Assembly: GCA_021740785.1 (NCBI GenBank)
Contig: JAIOZI010000001.1
Coordinates: 186,001 to 250,000 of the forward strand
DNA length: 64,000 bases
Direction of reading: 5' to 3'
From: Melioribacteraceae bacterium
GTDB lineage: Bacteria > Bacteroidota > Ignavibacteria > Ignavibacteriales > Melioribacteraceae
Shown: positions 7,521-16,430 of the stretch, one piece after another
Layout: each line of letters opens with the position of its first letter
Position numbering within the stretch: position 1 is the first letter of the stretch
Notes under the pieces: model-generated
Seen by the model: the letters and a program-made list of their open reading frames with translations, nothing else
Told to the model about the DNA's origin: nothing
Databases searched by the model: none
Program-made: the position numbers and the translations under genes

Positions 7521-9143
7521 TTATTCCTCAACAAGCACGCAATTTGTTGGAATTTCCGGTTTAACTAACAAGACTGTTTCCCGGCTTACATTTACTTTAC
7601 CGGGTTCCATGCCTTTTCGTTTTGTTACATATTTTCCAAATGTGTAAGCAACAGGAACTAATTTTGCTGTTTTGCCTTTACTGTAAAACGCAGCAATAGA
7701 AGCTGCATTTTTTAATATGTTTTTTGGTACACCGGCTTTCGGATTATCAACACGCAAAACCACATGAGAACCCGGCAGACCGCGTGCATGAAACCAAAAA
7801 TCATTTTGCTTAGTCATTTTGGTAGTCAATAAATCATTGCTTTTACTATCCTTGCCGACGTAGACATCATATTTATTGTCAACTAAATATTTGCGGTATT
7901 TAATTGTTTCGCTCTGGTATTCCATTTTCTTCTTCGGTTTAATTCGTAAATCAGATTTTATACTTTCCAAATCGTCAATGGTTTTTACATTTTCCAATTT
8001 CTCTTTTGCAATAATCAAAAGTTCATATGCATTGATAGAATTTTTATAAAGTATTTTTGATTGTTCGTAATTGATTCTTTCATCTCTCGATTTTTTGAAG
8101 TACCTATCGATATTTTCCTGCGGTGAAGATTTTTCGTCTAATTGTATTTCGACCGGTTCATTTGATAGATAATCTGTTACTTCTATTTTCTTTTGACCCT
8201 TTTTTATTTTATAAATATTCGACAATAATAAATTTCCGTAATGTTTATAAAGGTCATCGTTTGAACCAACATCCAACCGGTTCCGCAATTTATTTATCCG
8301 GTTAGAAAGAGTTTCTAATTCTTTCTGAAGATATTTCTCGATTTCATCTTTTAAATTTTTGTACCGGGAATAAAAATATCTAAGTGATATATATTTATTA
8401 ACTGCTTCGCTAACAGATGAGAATAAAAACGATTCTTCAGAGAGTGAAAACAAATTATACGAAGCCGGAGCAAAAATAAACTCGTTTATATTTTTATTAT
8501 ACTCAACCCTTATATCAGAACTGTAAATTTCATTTATAACATGGGTGATTGACATTTTTAACGATTCACTATGGCTCGAATCATTCCTAAAAACCGTTTC
8601 ATTCCAAATGTATTTATCAATTTTCGGGAACACAGATTTAATATCTTTCCATCTAGACTTATTATCAAAATCAGTACCCGGTAATTCAATATTTTTTTCA
8701 GTGACAAATATTTTATTGTCCAATTCATCTTGAAGTTTTTCAATGTTATTTTCTTTCTTAAAAAAAGTATAATCTCCGTTTTTGTTTTTGAGGGCGATAT
8801 TAGTCCCGGCACCTCTTACAAAAAAGAAAATTGATGAATCGTCAAGATTAATTTTAACGATACGGTCATCATCAGCAATTTCAAGATTGATAATCTTTGA
8901 ATTTTGTACATCCTCAAAAACATATAGCAGATTCTTTTTTGCCTTATGATGATTTCGTAGGATGAGGTAGGGGAGATTGGGATCCGCAGAAATAATTAAG
9001 TGTCTGTGCGGGAAATCCTCAGTTGTACATTCGATATAAAGTTTATTCTTTTCTTGTGTAAATATTTCACCAACTCTCGAACCGCATAAAACCTCGTTTA
9101 GCTCAATTACACATCTATTCAAATAAAAATAATTTTTTAACAT
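7521..9143 (-). CDS. rqcH: NFACT-family protein (RqcH/Rqc2-like)
   Basis: A 540-residue NFACT protein. The N-terminal NFACT-N domain begins 'RCVIELNEVLCGSRVGEIF'. The Asp-Arg pair required for tRNA-dependent tailing in RqcH appears to be kept (Asp93-Arg94, in 'IADDDRIVKINL'). A central coiled coil (about 255-400) is followed by the NFACT-R domain, with 'NDFWFHARGLPGSHVVLR' and 'KRKGMEPGKVNVSRETVLL'. In characterised bacteria RqcH binds obstructed 50S subunits and adds C-terminal alanine tails that mark stalled chains for degradation. Length is close to the usual 550-570. It lies 33 bases after alt-glmU on the same strand. The symbol is by homology. Confidence 0.82.
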   Translation of the reverse strand: MLKNYFYLNRCVIELNEVLCGSRVGEIFTQEKNKLYIECTTEDFPHRHLIISADPNLPYLILRNHHKAKKNLLYVFEDVQNSKIINLEIADDDRIVKINLDDSSIFFFVRGAGTNIALKNKNGDYTFFKKENNIEKLQDELDNKIFVTEKNIELPGTDFDNKSRWKDIKSVFPKIDKYIWNETVFRNDSSHSESLKMSITHVINEIYSSDIRVEYNKNINEFIFAPASYNLFSLSEESFLFSSVSEAVNKYISLRYFYSRYKNLKDEIEKYLQKELETLSNRINKLRNRLDVGSNDDLYKHYGNLLLSNIYKIKKGQKKIEVTDYLSNEPVEIQLDEKSSPQENIDRYFKKSRDERINYEQSKILYKNSINAYELLIIAKEKLENVKTIDDLESIKSDLRIKPKKKMEYQSETIKYRKYLVDNKYDVYVGKDSKSNDLLTTKMTKQNDFWFHARGLPGSHVVLRVDNPKAGVPKNILKNAASIAAFYSKGKTAKLVPVAYTFGKYVTKRKGMEPGKVNVSRETVLLVKPEIPTNCVLVEE

Positions 9144-9176
9144 CCGTCACCGGTAATACCTTTAATTGCATTCAAC

Positions 9177-10406
9177 TTACTTTGATAATTTGAACACTTT
9201 TCGAAATGTTTTTTTATAATTATCAGTCAATTCAACATTCCTTCTGCTCATTACTCTTTTTGCTACTTCGAGACTCTTTTCAAAATCATAGTCTGTGATA
9301 CCATCACTTCCACCCCAAGAGAAGGGGGGTATATATTTTGGAGGAAATCCTGAACCAAAAATATTTGATGATACGCCAATTACTGTTCCGGTATTTAACT
9401 GTGTACCGATCGCCGTTTTTGAGTGATCGCCGATAGTCAGCCCGACAAACTGCAGTCCGGAATCAATTTCTTTACCATTAATATTAACACGGATTGTGCT
9501 GTAATTATTTTTCAAATCACTATTATTTGTACCGGCGCCGAGATTAACCCACGACCCCAAATAAGAATGACCGATAAATCCATCATGTTGTTTGTTTGCG
9601 TAAGAATGAAAAATTGAGTTTTCAATTTCACCCCCGACCTTACAAACCTCGCCGATTGTTGTATCGTGATAAATTTTCGATCCGATTTTTATTGTTGAAT
9701 TATCTAAAACAGCGGCGGGTCCTTGGATAGTTGTGTGGGACATAATTGTTACGTTATTCCCTATGTAAATTGGTCCTGCGGATGCATCTAAATAAACAAA
9801 AGGACTAATATCACAATTCTCTCCTATGTAAATTCTCTTTTTATTTTTGAGATAAACATTTTCTGCTATTTCACTATTTATAAGATTTTTCTTTTTTGAA
9901 ATAACTTGCTGGAAATCATTAATAATTTCCTGCCCATTTTTATTGAATAAATCCCAGGGATAGTTAATCATTTCGACATCAATTTGAATTTGTTCCAAAT
10001 CGGAGAATATTTGATCGCTGAAAACATCTGCAAATTTAAAAACGAACCGCTCAAAATTTTGATGATCAAGAAATGCGGCTACTATATTTCCATTATTCAC
10101 ATAAACTTTATTTAATTCGGGATTTTTCGGCAGCTTAGATTTTTCGTTTGATAAAAACCTGCCGTTGATAAAAAGACAATTTTCAAAATCGTCCAGGTCA
10201 TTAATGTTAGAATCATACATTTCATTCGTTAATTCTCTTATATATTTTCGAGAGTGGTAAATAATGGGTGTATCGGGGTAATTTTCAACTATTTTATCAT
10301 GCAGTGATTTTAAGCCGCATTTTAAATCATAAACCGGACGAAGATAGGTTAGCGGTAATAAATTATTAACAAATTCATCTTCAAATACACATATTGCTGT
10401 AAACAT
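9177..10406 (-). CDS. Alternative GlmU-type sugar-phosphate nucleotidyl/acetyltransferase
   Basis: This matches the 'alternative bacterial GlmU' family, proposed to make UDP-GlcNAc for cell wall and LPS in this phylum. The N-terminal half has 'LTYLRPVYDLKCG'; the C-terminal half (from about residue 185) is a left-handed beta-helix of hexapeptide repeats ('PIYIGNNVTIMSHTTIQGPA', 'GAGTNNSDLKNNYSTIRV'). I chose ATG 10406 (409 residues) over an upstream GTG at 10418, because that GTG is part of the Shine-Dalgarno stretch GTGGAG, which sits six bases before the ATG. It leads the operon with the NFACT gene. About 276 bases separate it from the divergent transporter gene. Confidence 0.82.
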   Translation of the reverse strand: MFTAICVFEDEFVNNLLPLTYLRPVYDLKCGLKSLHDKIVENYPDTPIIYHSRKYIRELTNEMYDSNINDLDDFENCLFINGRFLSNEKSKLPKNPELNKVYVNNGNIVAAFLDHQNFERFVFKFADVFSDQIFSDLEQIQIDVEMINYPWDLFNKNGQEIINDFQQVISKKKNLINSEIAENVYLKNKKRIYIGENCDISPFVYLDASAGPIYIGNNVTIMSHTTIQGPAAVLDNSTIKIGSKIYHDTTIGEVCKVGGEIENSIFHSYANKQHDGFIGHSYLGSWVNLGAGTNNSDLKNNYSTIRVNINGKEIDSGLQFVGLTIGDHSKTAIGTQLNTGTVIGVSSNIFGSGFPPKYIPPFSWGGSDGITDYDFEKSLEVAKRVMSRRNVELTDNYKKTFRKVFKLSK

Positions 10407-10616
10407 TATTAACTCCACAAACAGATTTATAATTAACTTTTCAAAATAAGTTCTGAAACTCAGCTTAGCAACTACATTGTACTAATTCAGATTCTAATTA
10501 AATAGTTCAATATACTATTTGTTATTTTGCCCTTGGAATGATATTTTTCTTTTCATTTATAACATTATTGAAGAATTATAAGTATTTCGTTGAGAATCAA
10601 CTTTGTGAATAAGGAA

Positions 10617-10646
10617 TTGACAATTCATTATTTGGCAAATCATAAA
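10617..10646 (+). promoter_or_regulatory. Possible sigma-70-type promoter for the peptide transporter
   Basis: TTGACA at 10617-10622 is followed after 18 bases by CATAAA, about 36 bases before the transporter ATG. The -35 is perfect but the -10 is weak, and promoters in this phylum often differ from the E. coli consensus. The rest of the 276-base gap between the divergent genes shows no further structure. Confidence 0.28.
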
Positions 10647-10682
10647 TCAATTAGATAAATGTAATAATTAACCGGAGGTAAA

Positions 10683-12188
10683 ATGTTCAAAGGACACCCG
10701 AAAGGATTATATATACTTTTCTTTACGGAGATGTGGGAACGTTTCGGGTTCTACACGATGCTTGCTATTTTCGTTCTCTATTTACAGGAAAATTTTGGCT
10801 GGGACACCGCAACTGTCACAAATATTTACGGAATTTTTCTTGCTGCAGTTTATTTCACTCCTATTGCCGGAGGTTGGATTGCAGATAACCTTTTAGGATA
10901 CGGGAAAACAATTACACTCGGAGCAATTACCATGGGTATAGGGTATGCACTCATGGCAATACCAAGTACTGTTGAGTTACAACTTTATATGGCTCTCGGT
11001 GTTGTAGTTATTGGAAACGGACTTTTTAAGGCAAACATTTCAGTACTTGTTGGTAATCTTTATGCGCATAAAGATGGTTCACTAAAAGATGCCGGTTACA
11101 ATATTTTTTATATGGGTATTAATATAGGCGCATTTTACGCTCCGATAGCTGCATCATCAATAAAGCAATTTTTTATTGATAATTTTGGTGCAACTTTAGC
11201 CGAAGGTTATAATGCCGGATTTGCCGTTGCGGCAATTGGTATGGTTATCTCAATTATAATTTTTACTGTATTTAAGAAGCACTATAAGGATTCTGATTAT
11301 CAATCAAAGAATACGCAGAATGAGAGCAAAGATATTGTTCTTACAAAGGAACAAGAAAAATTAAGAATCGTTGCGTTAATAACAATCTTCATAATCGTTA
11401 TATTCTTTTGGATGTCGTTCCATCAGAACGGTGCTGCACTAACTTTATTTGCTCGTGATTATGTAACACCGATGGTAGGCAAATTCACTTTTCTTTTATT
11501 CGATGTGCTAGCTCTACACGGACTTTTGGCAATTCTACTTGGCGGCGCAACTGTACTGAATAAAGGTACTACAACAAAAATAAGAGGTATCGGAGGAATT
11601 TTTGCATTACTGGGTTTGATTATAGTAGCGATAAAAATAAATTCCCTGCCGGATCAAAATTCAATTGCTCCTGAGCAATTCGCTTATTTTAATCCAATGT
11701 TTATCGTGCTTATGACACCTGTTATTGTAGCATATTTCAGATTTTTAAATAAAAGGGGGAAAGAACCTTCATCACCTGCTAAAATCGGAATAGGTATGCT
11801 CTTGACGGCGCTTTCATTCATTATTATGATGTTAGCTTCTCTCGGTCTACCCGGTGTTTATACTTTAGGTGAAGGATTTTCATCTGCTGTAACGGTTTCT
11901 CCATTTTGGTTGATTTCGACCTATTTTGTAGTAACTATCGGCGAGCTTCATTTAAGTCCGATGGGATTATCATATGTCTCAAAAACTGCTCCTCCGAGAA
12001 TGAAAGGTTTAATGATGGGTCTTTGGTTCGGAGCAACTGCGGTTGGTAATTATTTATCCGGGTTTGTCGGAAGGTTCTATCAGAACTGGGAGTTATGGCA
12101 GTTTTTCTTACTGCTGGTTGTAACTTCAATTCTCGCTGCATTGATGGTAAGAATTTTCTTGAATAAACTAAAACGTGCAACTGCGTAA
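10683..12188 (+). CDS. Proton-dependent oligopeptide transporter (POT/PTR family)
   Basis: A 501-residue major-facilitator protein of the POT family, which imports di- and tripeptides with protons across the inner membrane. The start 'GHPKGLYILFFTEMWERFGFY' contains the family ExxER motif (E16-x-x-E19-R20), needed for proton coupling. 'GNGLFKANISVLVGNLY' and 'FYMGINIGAFYAPI' are the PTR2 signature regions. About fourteen hydrophobic segments are visible, with a long loop at about 200-225. A strong ribosome site (CCGGAGGT) lies four bases before the ATG. The gene is monocistronic and followed by an intrinsic terminator. Confidence 0.93.
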   Translation: MFKGHPKGLYILFFTEMWERFGFYTMLAIFVLYLQENFGWDTATVTNIYGIFLAAVYFTPIAGGWIADNLLGYGKTITLGAITMGIGYALMAIPSTVELQLYMALGVVVIGNGLFKANISVLVGNLYAHKDGSLKDAGYNIFYMGINIGAFYAPIAASSIKQFFIDNFGATLAEGYNAGFAVAAIGMVISIIIFTVFKKHYKDSDYQSKNTQNESKDIVLTKEQEKLRIVALITIFIIVIFFWMSFHQNGAALTLFARDYVTPMVGKFTFLLFDVLALHGLLAILLGGATVLNKGTTTKIRGIGGIFALLGLIIVAIKINSLPDQNSIAPEQFAYFNPMFIVLMTPVIVAYFRFLNKRGKEPSSPAKIGIGMLLTALSFIIMMLASLGLPGVYTLGEGFSSAVTVSPFWLISTYFVVTIGELHLSPMGLSYVSKTAPPRMKGLMMGLWFGATAVGNYLSGFVGRFYQNWELWQFFLLLVVTSILAALMVRIFLNKLKRATA

Positions 12189-12195
12189 AATTGAT

Positions 12196-12230
12196 TAAAA
12201 AAAGCTCATCTTTGGATGGGCTTTTTTTTA
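12196..12230 (+). terminator. Intrinsic terminator after the peptide transporter
   Basis: A-rich lead, a 7-bp stem GCTCATC / GATGGGC (one G-U pair) with a short TTTG loop, then a run of eight T's. It begins about ten bases after the transporter stop and has the standard form of a Rho-independent terminator. Confidence 0.88.
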
Positions 12231-12284
12231 ATAAGTATGTAGTATTATTGTTAAATAACACCCCTTTTTAATATATTTACACTA

Positions 12285-13019
12285 ATGAAAACTAAAATCA
12301 AAAAGATATCAATTTATTCCCTCGCCATAATAGTATTACTATTAATAATATTTTTCATTTTTAATAATTTATTTATGCCATGGTATGTTTATGCGCCGGA
12401 AGTAAAAGTTCCCAACATAGTCGGCAAACATAAATCTGAAGCGGCAAGAATTCTTGAAAATAATAAATTTATACCTGTTGAAGAAGGAGCAAAGTACGAT
12501 TCAAAATTCCCTAAAGATTATGTCATCTTTCAAAAACCGGGGGGTAATTCTATAGTTAAGGAAGGCAGGAGAGTATATTATTTTATAAGCGGCGGAAATG
12601 CTTTGGTTAAGCTTCCAAACGTAGTCGGTAAAACCTTACGCGATGCGAAAATAACTTTAGAGAGAGTAGGAATGGAAATAGGCGATACAATTAAGGTTCG
12701 TTCTGAATTCCCCGCAGATTTGGTTGTTGAACAATCACCGCGTGCAGGTATTGAAATTCCCAAAGGTACGACTATAAGTTTAAAAGTTAGTGTCGGTCCT
12801 CAAATCGGTATGATACGGGTACCTAACTTAATCGCAAAATCAGTTACAGCCGCTGAAAGAATTCTAAGAGAAAATTCCTTAAAATTAGGAAAGAAAATTT
12901 ATCAACCATCATCAAATTTGCTTCCTAATACGATAATTGATCAAATTCCGACGCAGGGAAAATTAGTTAGTGTGGGCGACAGCGTTGATGTTGTTATTAC
13001 AAAAAGTGTATCGAGATAA
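12285..13019 (+). CDS. Membrane-anchored PASTA-domain protein (three PASTA repeats)
   Basis: A 244-residue protein with a short basic N-terminus, one transmembrane helix (about 9-30) and three extracytoplasmic PASTA domains (about 38-104, 105-173 and 174-242), each with a 'VPN(I/V/L)(V/I)' start and a 'G-x-V' or 'G-D-S-V' end. PASTA domains bind peptidoglycan fragments or partners in the cell wall. Here they are not fused to a Ser/Thr kinase or a penicillin-binding protein. The rpe gene follows four bases after the stop, so the two are likely co-transcribed. Confidence 0.88.
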   Translation: MKTKIKKISIYSLAIIVLLLIIFFIFNNLFMPWYVYAPEVKVPNIVGKHKSEAARILENNKFIPVEEGAKYDSKFPKDYVIFQKPGGNSIVKEGRRVYYFISGGNALVKLPNVVGKTLRDAKITLERVGMEIGDTIKVRSEFPADLVVEQSPRAGIEIPKGTTISLKVSVGPQIGMIRVPNLIAKSVTAAERILRENSLKLGKKIYQPSSNLLPNTIIDQIPTQGKLVSVGDSVDVVITKSVSR

Positions 13020-13023
13020 AATT

Positions 13024-13677
13024 ATGAAATTACTAGCACCTTCAATACTTGCGGCTGATTTTTCTAATCTCCGTCAGCAAATCAGATATACTGAATTAGG
13101 AGGCGCAGATTGGATTCATTGTGATATAATGGATGGAAAGTTTGTACCTAATATTTCATTCGGACCGTCAATAGTTAGTGCTGTAAAGAGGATTACCGAT
13201 TTAACGATTGATGTGCATTTGATGATTGAAAATCCGGACAGTTACATTGAAGATTTCATTAATGCCGGAGCTGATATTATTACTGTTCATCAAGAAGAAG
13301 TCGTACATTTGGATCGGACTTTGAATTTAATTAAATCTCTTGGAGCCAAAGCTGCCGTTGCCGTTAACCCGGCTACTCCCTTAAATTCACTTGATGAAAT
13401 ATTAGATGATGTTGACATGATTTTGCTCATGTCTGTTAACCCTGGGTTCGGCGGACAAAATTTTATTGGTAAATCGATTAAAAAAATCGAACAACTGAGT
13501 AAGATTAAGAAAGAAAATAATAATAGGTTTTTGATTCAAGTTGATGGCGGGATAGACAAACAAAATATCTCCCAAGTGTCAAATGCAGGTTGTGATGTAT
13601 TTGTAGCAGGCTCGGCAATTTTTAAGAATGAAAATATCACAGCAGCATCAGTAGAATTGAAAAAACTAATAACATAA
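13024..13677 (+). CDS. rpe: Ribulose-phosphate 3-epimerase
   Basis: A 217-residue TIM-barrel enzyme that interconverts ribulose-5-phosphate and xylulose-5-phosphate in the pentose phosphate pathway. It starts 'MKLLAPSILAADFSNL'. Catalytic elements visible are the 'HCDIMDGKFVPN' metal-binding region, 'DVHLMIENP', 'MSVNPGFGGQ', and the phosphate-binding 'VDGGI' and 'VAGSAIF'. I chose ATG 13024 since it gives the family N-terminus; the frame stays open upstream inside the PASTA gene. It is followed after six bases by folP. Confidence 0.95.
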   Translation: MKLLAPSILAADFSNLRQQIRYTELGGADWIHCDIMDGKFVPNISFGPSIVSAVKRITDLTIDVHLMIENPDSYIEDFINAGADIITVHQEEVVHLDRTLNLIKSLGAKAAVAVNPATPLNSLDEILDDVDMILLMSVNPGFGGQNFIGKSIKKIEQLSKIKKENNNRFLIQVDGGIDKQNISQVSNAGCDVFVAGSAIFKNENITAASVELKKLIT

Positions 13678-13683
13678 CGGATT

Positions 13684-14865
13684 ATGTATTTGCAAATCAT
13701 AAATATCAATTTCGAAGATGTATTTAAGAGGTATGCAAAAATTTATAATGTATATCATCAACTTTATGAAAAAGATTTGTATGGTTTGGAATTCAGAGGG
13801 CTGACAAAAAAGCAGGCAGATCTTGTTAACAATTTAGTCCTTGCATCAAAAGAAATATGTTATAGAAAAGAAAGTACACAGATTAAAAGTTTTGATATAC
13901 TCGTACTTGGCACATTAGGAAAATTCAAAGAGATAGCAAAAGATATTATTTCTTCGGGGAATGAAGATCTTGGTATGAAAACTTCAACTGTAATAAGCAA
14001 TTATTCGGAATACGATAAAAAATATTTTCAAATTGAAGAGAATAAATATTTCTTGAATACATGTCATATTATGGGGATTGTTAATATTACTCCGGATTCA
14101 TTTTCTGACGGAGGTAAATATAATTCAACGGAAAAAGCAGTTGAACATGCGATAAATTTAATTGATGATGGAGCCGACATAATTGATATCGGAGGAGAAT
14201 CTTCAAGACCCGGCGCAGATGCGGTTGAAGCGGAAGAAGAAATCGCAAGAGTTATACCGGTTATTAAAGAAATACTAGTTCAGCGTCCCGGTACCGTCAT
14301 TTCAATCGACACATACAAATCGATAGTTGCGGAGGAAGCAATCATCAACGGAGCAAAAATTGTTAACGATATAAGCGCTTTTTCAATTGATGATAGAATT
14401 CTCAGAGTTGTTAAAAAGCATAAGGTGCCATATATAATTATGCACATGAGAGGTACACCGAAAAATATGCAGGATTCACCGCACTATAATGATGTTACGA
14501 GTGAAGTTTATGAGTATTTACGAAACCGTGTTAATATTGCCAACGATCATGGTGTAAATAATCTAATTATTGATCCGGGAATTGGTTTCGGGAAAAGGTT
14601 GAATGACAATTTTGAATTGATTAAAAGATTAGAAGAATTTAAAGGTATTGGTTACCCAATATTAATCGGACTTTCGAGAAAATCTTATCTCGGCAAGTCC
14701 TTGAATTTAGAAGTTGATGAACGAGACATACCGACGTTAATACACGAAACAATGGCTGCAATCAAGGGCGCGAGGATAATTAGAACACACAATGTAAAAA
14801 ACGCTGTTAAGATTAAGGAGTTATTCAATTATAACATGAATCCGGAAACTGTATTAAATGTTTGA
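13684..14865 (+). CDS. folP: Dihydropteroate synthase with N-terminal extension
   Basis: The enzyme joins p-aminobenzoate to 6-hydroxymethyl-dihydropterin diphosphate in folate synthesis. The catalytic TIM barrel begins at about residue 126, with the signature 'MGIVNITPDSFSDGGKY' (130-146), then 'IIDIGGESSRPGA', 'NDISAF', 'IDPGIGFGK' and 'RTHNVK'. Residues 1-125 form an additional domain, which makes the protein 393 residues against about 280 for the minimal enzyme; similar extensions, with a 'F-RGL-x-Q' stretch, occur in some other bacterial DHPS proteins. It overlaps cdaA by eight bases. Confidence 0.93.
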   Translation: MYLQIININFEDVFKRYAKIYNVYHQLYEKDLYGLEFRGLTKKQADLVNNLVLASKEICYRKESTQIKSFDILVLGTLGKFKEIAKDIISSGNEDLGMKTSTVISNYSEYDKKYFQIEENKYFLNTCHIMGIVNITPDSFSDGGKYNSTEKAVEHAINLIDDGADIIDIGGESSRPGADAVEAEEEIARVIPVIKEILVQRPGTVISIDTYKSIVAEEAIINGAKIVNDISAFSIDDRILRVVKKHKVPYIIMHMRGTPKNMQDSPHYNDVTSEVYEYLRNRVNIANDHGVNNLIIDPGIGFGKRLNDNFELIKRLEEFKGIGYPILIGLSRKSYLGKSLNLEVDERDIPTLIHETMAAIKGARIIRTHNVKNAVKIKELFNYNMNPETVLNV

Positions 14866-15676
14866 TCTCTTCAAAATAGGATTCTTGACCGTATCATTTC
14901 TTGACGTAATTGATATTTTCATAGTATCATTTGTTATCTATAAGTTTTATACCTTCATTAAAGGTACAATTGCAGCCCAAATATTTATCGGACTAATTTT
15001 AGTACTTGCCCTTTCATTTGTTGCTCAAGCTGCAAATCTCAAAGCAATCGGTTTCCTTTTAAAGTTGATTTCGGATATTTGGGTAATTGCCTTTATTATT
15101 GTTTTCCAGCCGGAGATTCGCCGAATGCTTGTTATGCTTGGAAGAAATCCGATTCTAAGAATATTTAATCGGGAAGATGTAAAAAACGTTGCAGATATTA
15201 TTACTGACGCAGCATTTGAAATGGCGCAGCATCAACACGGCGCACTTATCGTATTGGTAAAATCAGCAGGTATTAGAGGAGTGGTTGAAACCGGTGAAAT
15301 AATTAATTCTAAAGTTAATAAGAATTTACTGCGATCAATATTTTTCCCCCGATCACCGCTTCATGACGGGGCAGTAATAGTAAAAGGAGATTCGATTGAA
15401 GCAGCTCGCTGTACTTTACCGCTTTCAACTACAACAATGGTTGATGGAGAGACCCTGGGGATGAGACATAGAGCCGGACTCGGAATAACCGAACAGGCTG
15501 ATGTAATAAGCGTCATCGTATCCGAGGAAACCGGTGGAATTTCAGTTGCCGAAAACGGCGATATAACAAGAGGATTATCTAAGGAATCTCTCAGAAATAG
15601 ATTGGCATCTAGTTTAAGCATATCAAAAGAACGTGGTCTCAAAGGTATCTTTGAACAATTCTATAAACAAAAATAA
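14858..15676 (+). CDS. cdaA: Diadenylate cyclase CdaA
   Basis: A membrane-bound enzyme that makes cyclic di-AMP from two ATP. About three N-terminal transmembrane helices (residues 10-33, 38-58 and 65-83) precede the DAC domain (about 100-260). Both signature motifs are intact: DGA at 170-172 and RHR at 203-205. The gene overlaps folP by eight bases; this folP-cdaA pairing is known in Bacteroidota. No cdaR-like regulator follows, unlike in Firmicutes. c-di-AMP usually regulates potassium and osmolyte handling and wall stress. Confidence 0.95.
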   Translation: MFDLFKIGFLTVSFLDVIDIFIVSFVIYKFYTFIKGTIAAQIFIGLILVLALSFVAQAANLKAIGFLLKLISDIWVIAFIIVFQPEIRRMLVMLGRNPILRIFNREDVKNVADIITDAAFEMAQHQHGALIVLVKSAGIRGVVETGEIINSKVNKNLLRSIFFPRSPLHDGAVIVKGDSIEAARCTLPLSTTTMVDGETLGMRHRAGLGITEQADVISVIVSEETGGISVAENGDITRGLSKESLRNRLASSLSISKERGLKGIFEQFYKQK

Positions 15677-16334
15677 AATTGCGGCAGTAGTTCCATTCTA
15701 TAACGAAGCTGAAACAATTACTCAACTTGTTCATAATCTGAAAAGTTATGTTGATATTATTATCGCTGTTGATGATGGATCAACAGATAACTATTCATTA
15801 AATGAACAGGAATATGAAAAGTTACTGCTTATTAAAAACACTCGGAATAAGGGGAAAGGCAGTGCCCTTAATTTGGGTTTCCGGAAAAGTATTGAATTAA
15901 ATTCTGAAGTTACCTTTACCGTCGATGCAGATTTACAACATGATCCCAAATTTATACCACAATTTATATCCAAAATGATTGACAATGATATTTTGATTGG
16001 TAACAGGTTAACTGATATTCGCTCAATGCCTTTACAAAGAAGATTGAGCAATTATATTACATCAAAACTCTTAAGTATAAAGACCGGTCAGAATATTATC
16101 GATTCACAATGCGGGTACAGGTGTTATAGAACAAATATTCTTGATGAGATTCTTCCGAAATCAAATGGATTTGAAGCCGAAACAGAAATACTTATTAATG
16201 CTTCAGCCAATAATTACAAGATTGAGTTTACAAAAATATCAACGATCTACAACAGACGGAAAAGTAAGATGAAAGCCTTACCTGCGATTTACGGTTTTCT
16301 AAGAGTATTATTCACTGCAAATATGTCAAGTTGA
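15651..16334 (+). CDS. Glycosyltransferase family 2 (dolichyl-phosphate mannosyltransferase-like)
   Basis: A 227-residue GT-A enzyme with 'VVPFYNEAETI', 'AVDDGSTD' and a DxD-like 'DADLQHDP'. The later 'DSQCGYRCYR' and 'GFEAETEILI' are characteristic of polyprenyl-phosphate sugar transferases. I chose TTG 15651, because AAAGG sits about five bases upstream; a GTG at 15633 is in frame but has no ribosome site. The start lies inside the end of cdaA, so the genes are coupled. It lacks C-terminal membrane helices, and probably acts at the cytoplasmic face. Sugar unknown. Confidence 0.85.
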   Translation: MNNSINKNKIAAVVPFYNEAETITQLVHNLKSYVDIIIAVDDGSTDNYSLNEQEYEKLLLIKNTRNKGKGSALNLGFRKSIELNSEVTFTVDADLQHDPKFIPQFISKMIDNDILIGNRLTDIRSMPLQRRLSNYITSKLLSIKTGQNIIDSQCGYRCYRTNILDEILPKSNGFEAETEILINASANNYKIEFTKISTIYNRRKSKMKALPAIYGFLRVLFTANMSS

Positions 16335-16430
16335 ATTTTACGAAAATGATTACTATTTAATAAAGAATATAAATTAGGAAATCGTTAAATTCGTTTTATA
16401 TGTTCTGAAACAAAGGGAGGAGAATAGAAA

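Noticed and set aside
12970-13023. Longer rpe start upstream of ATG 13024
   Set aside because: The extra residues lie in the PASTA gene and do not resemble the epimerase N-terminus; ATG 13024 gives the expected start.
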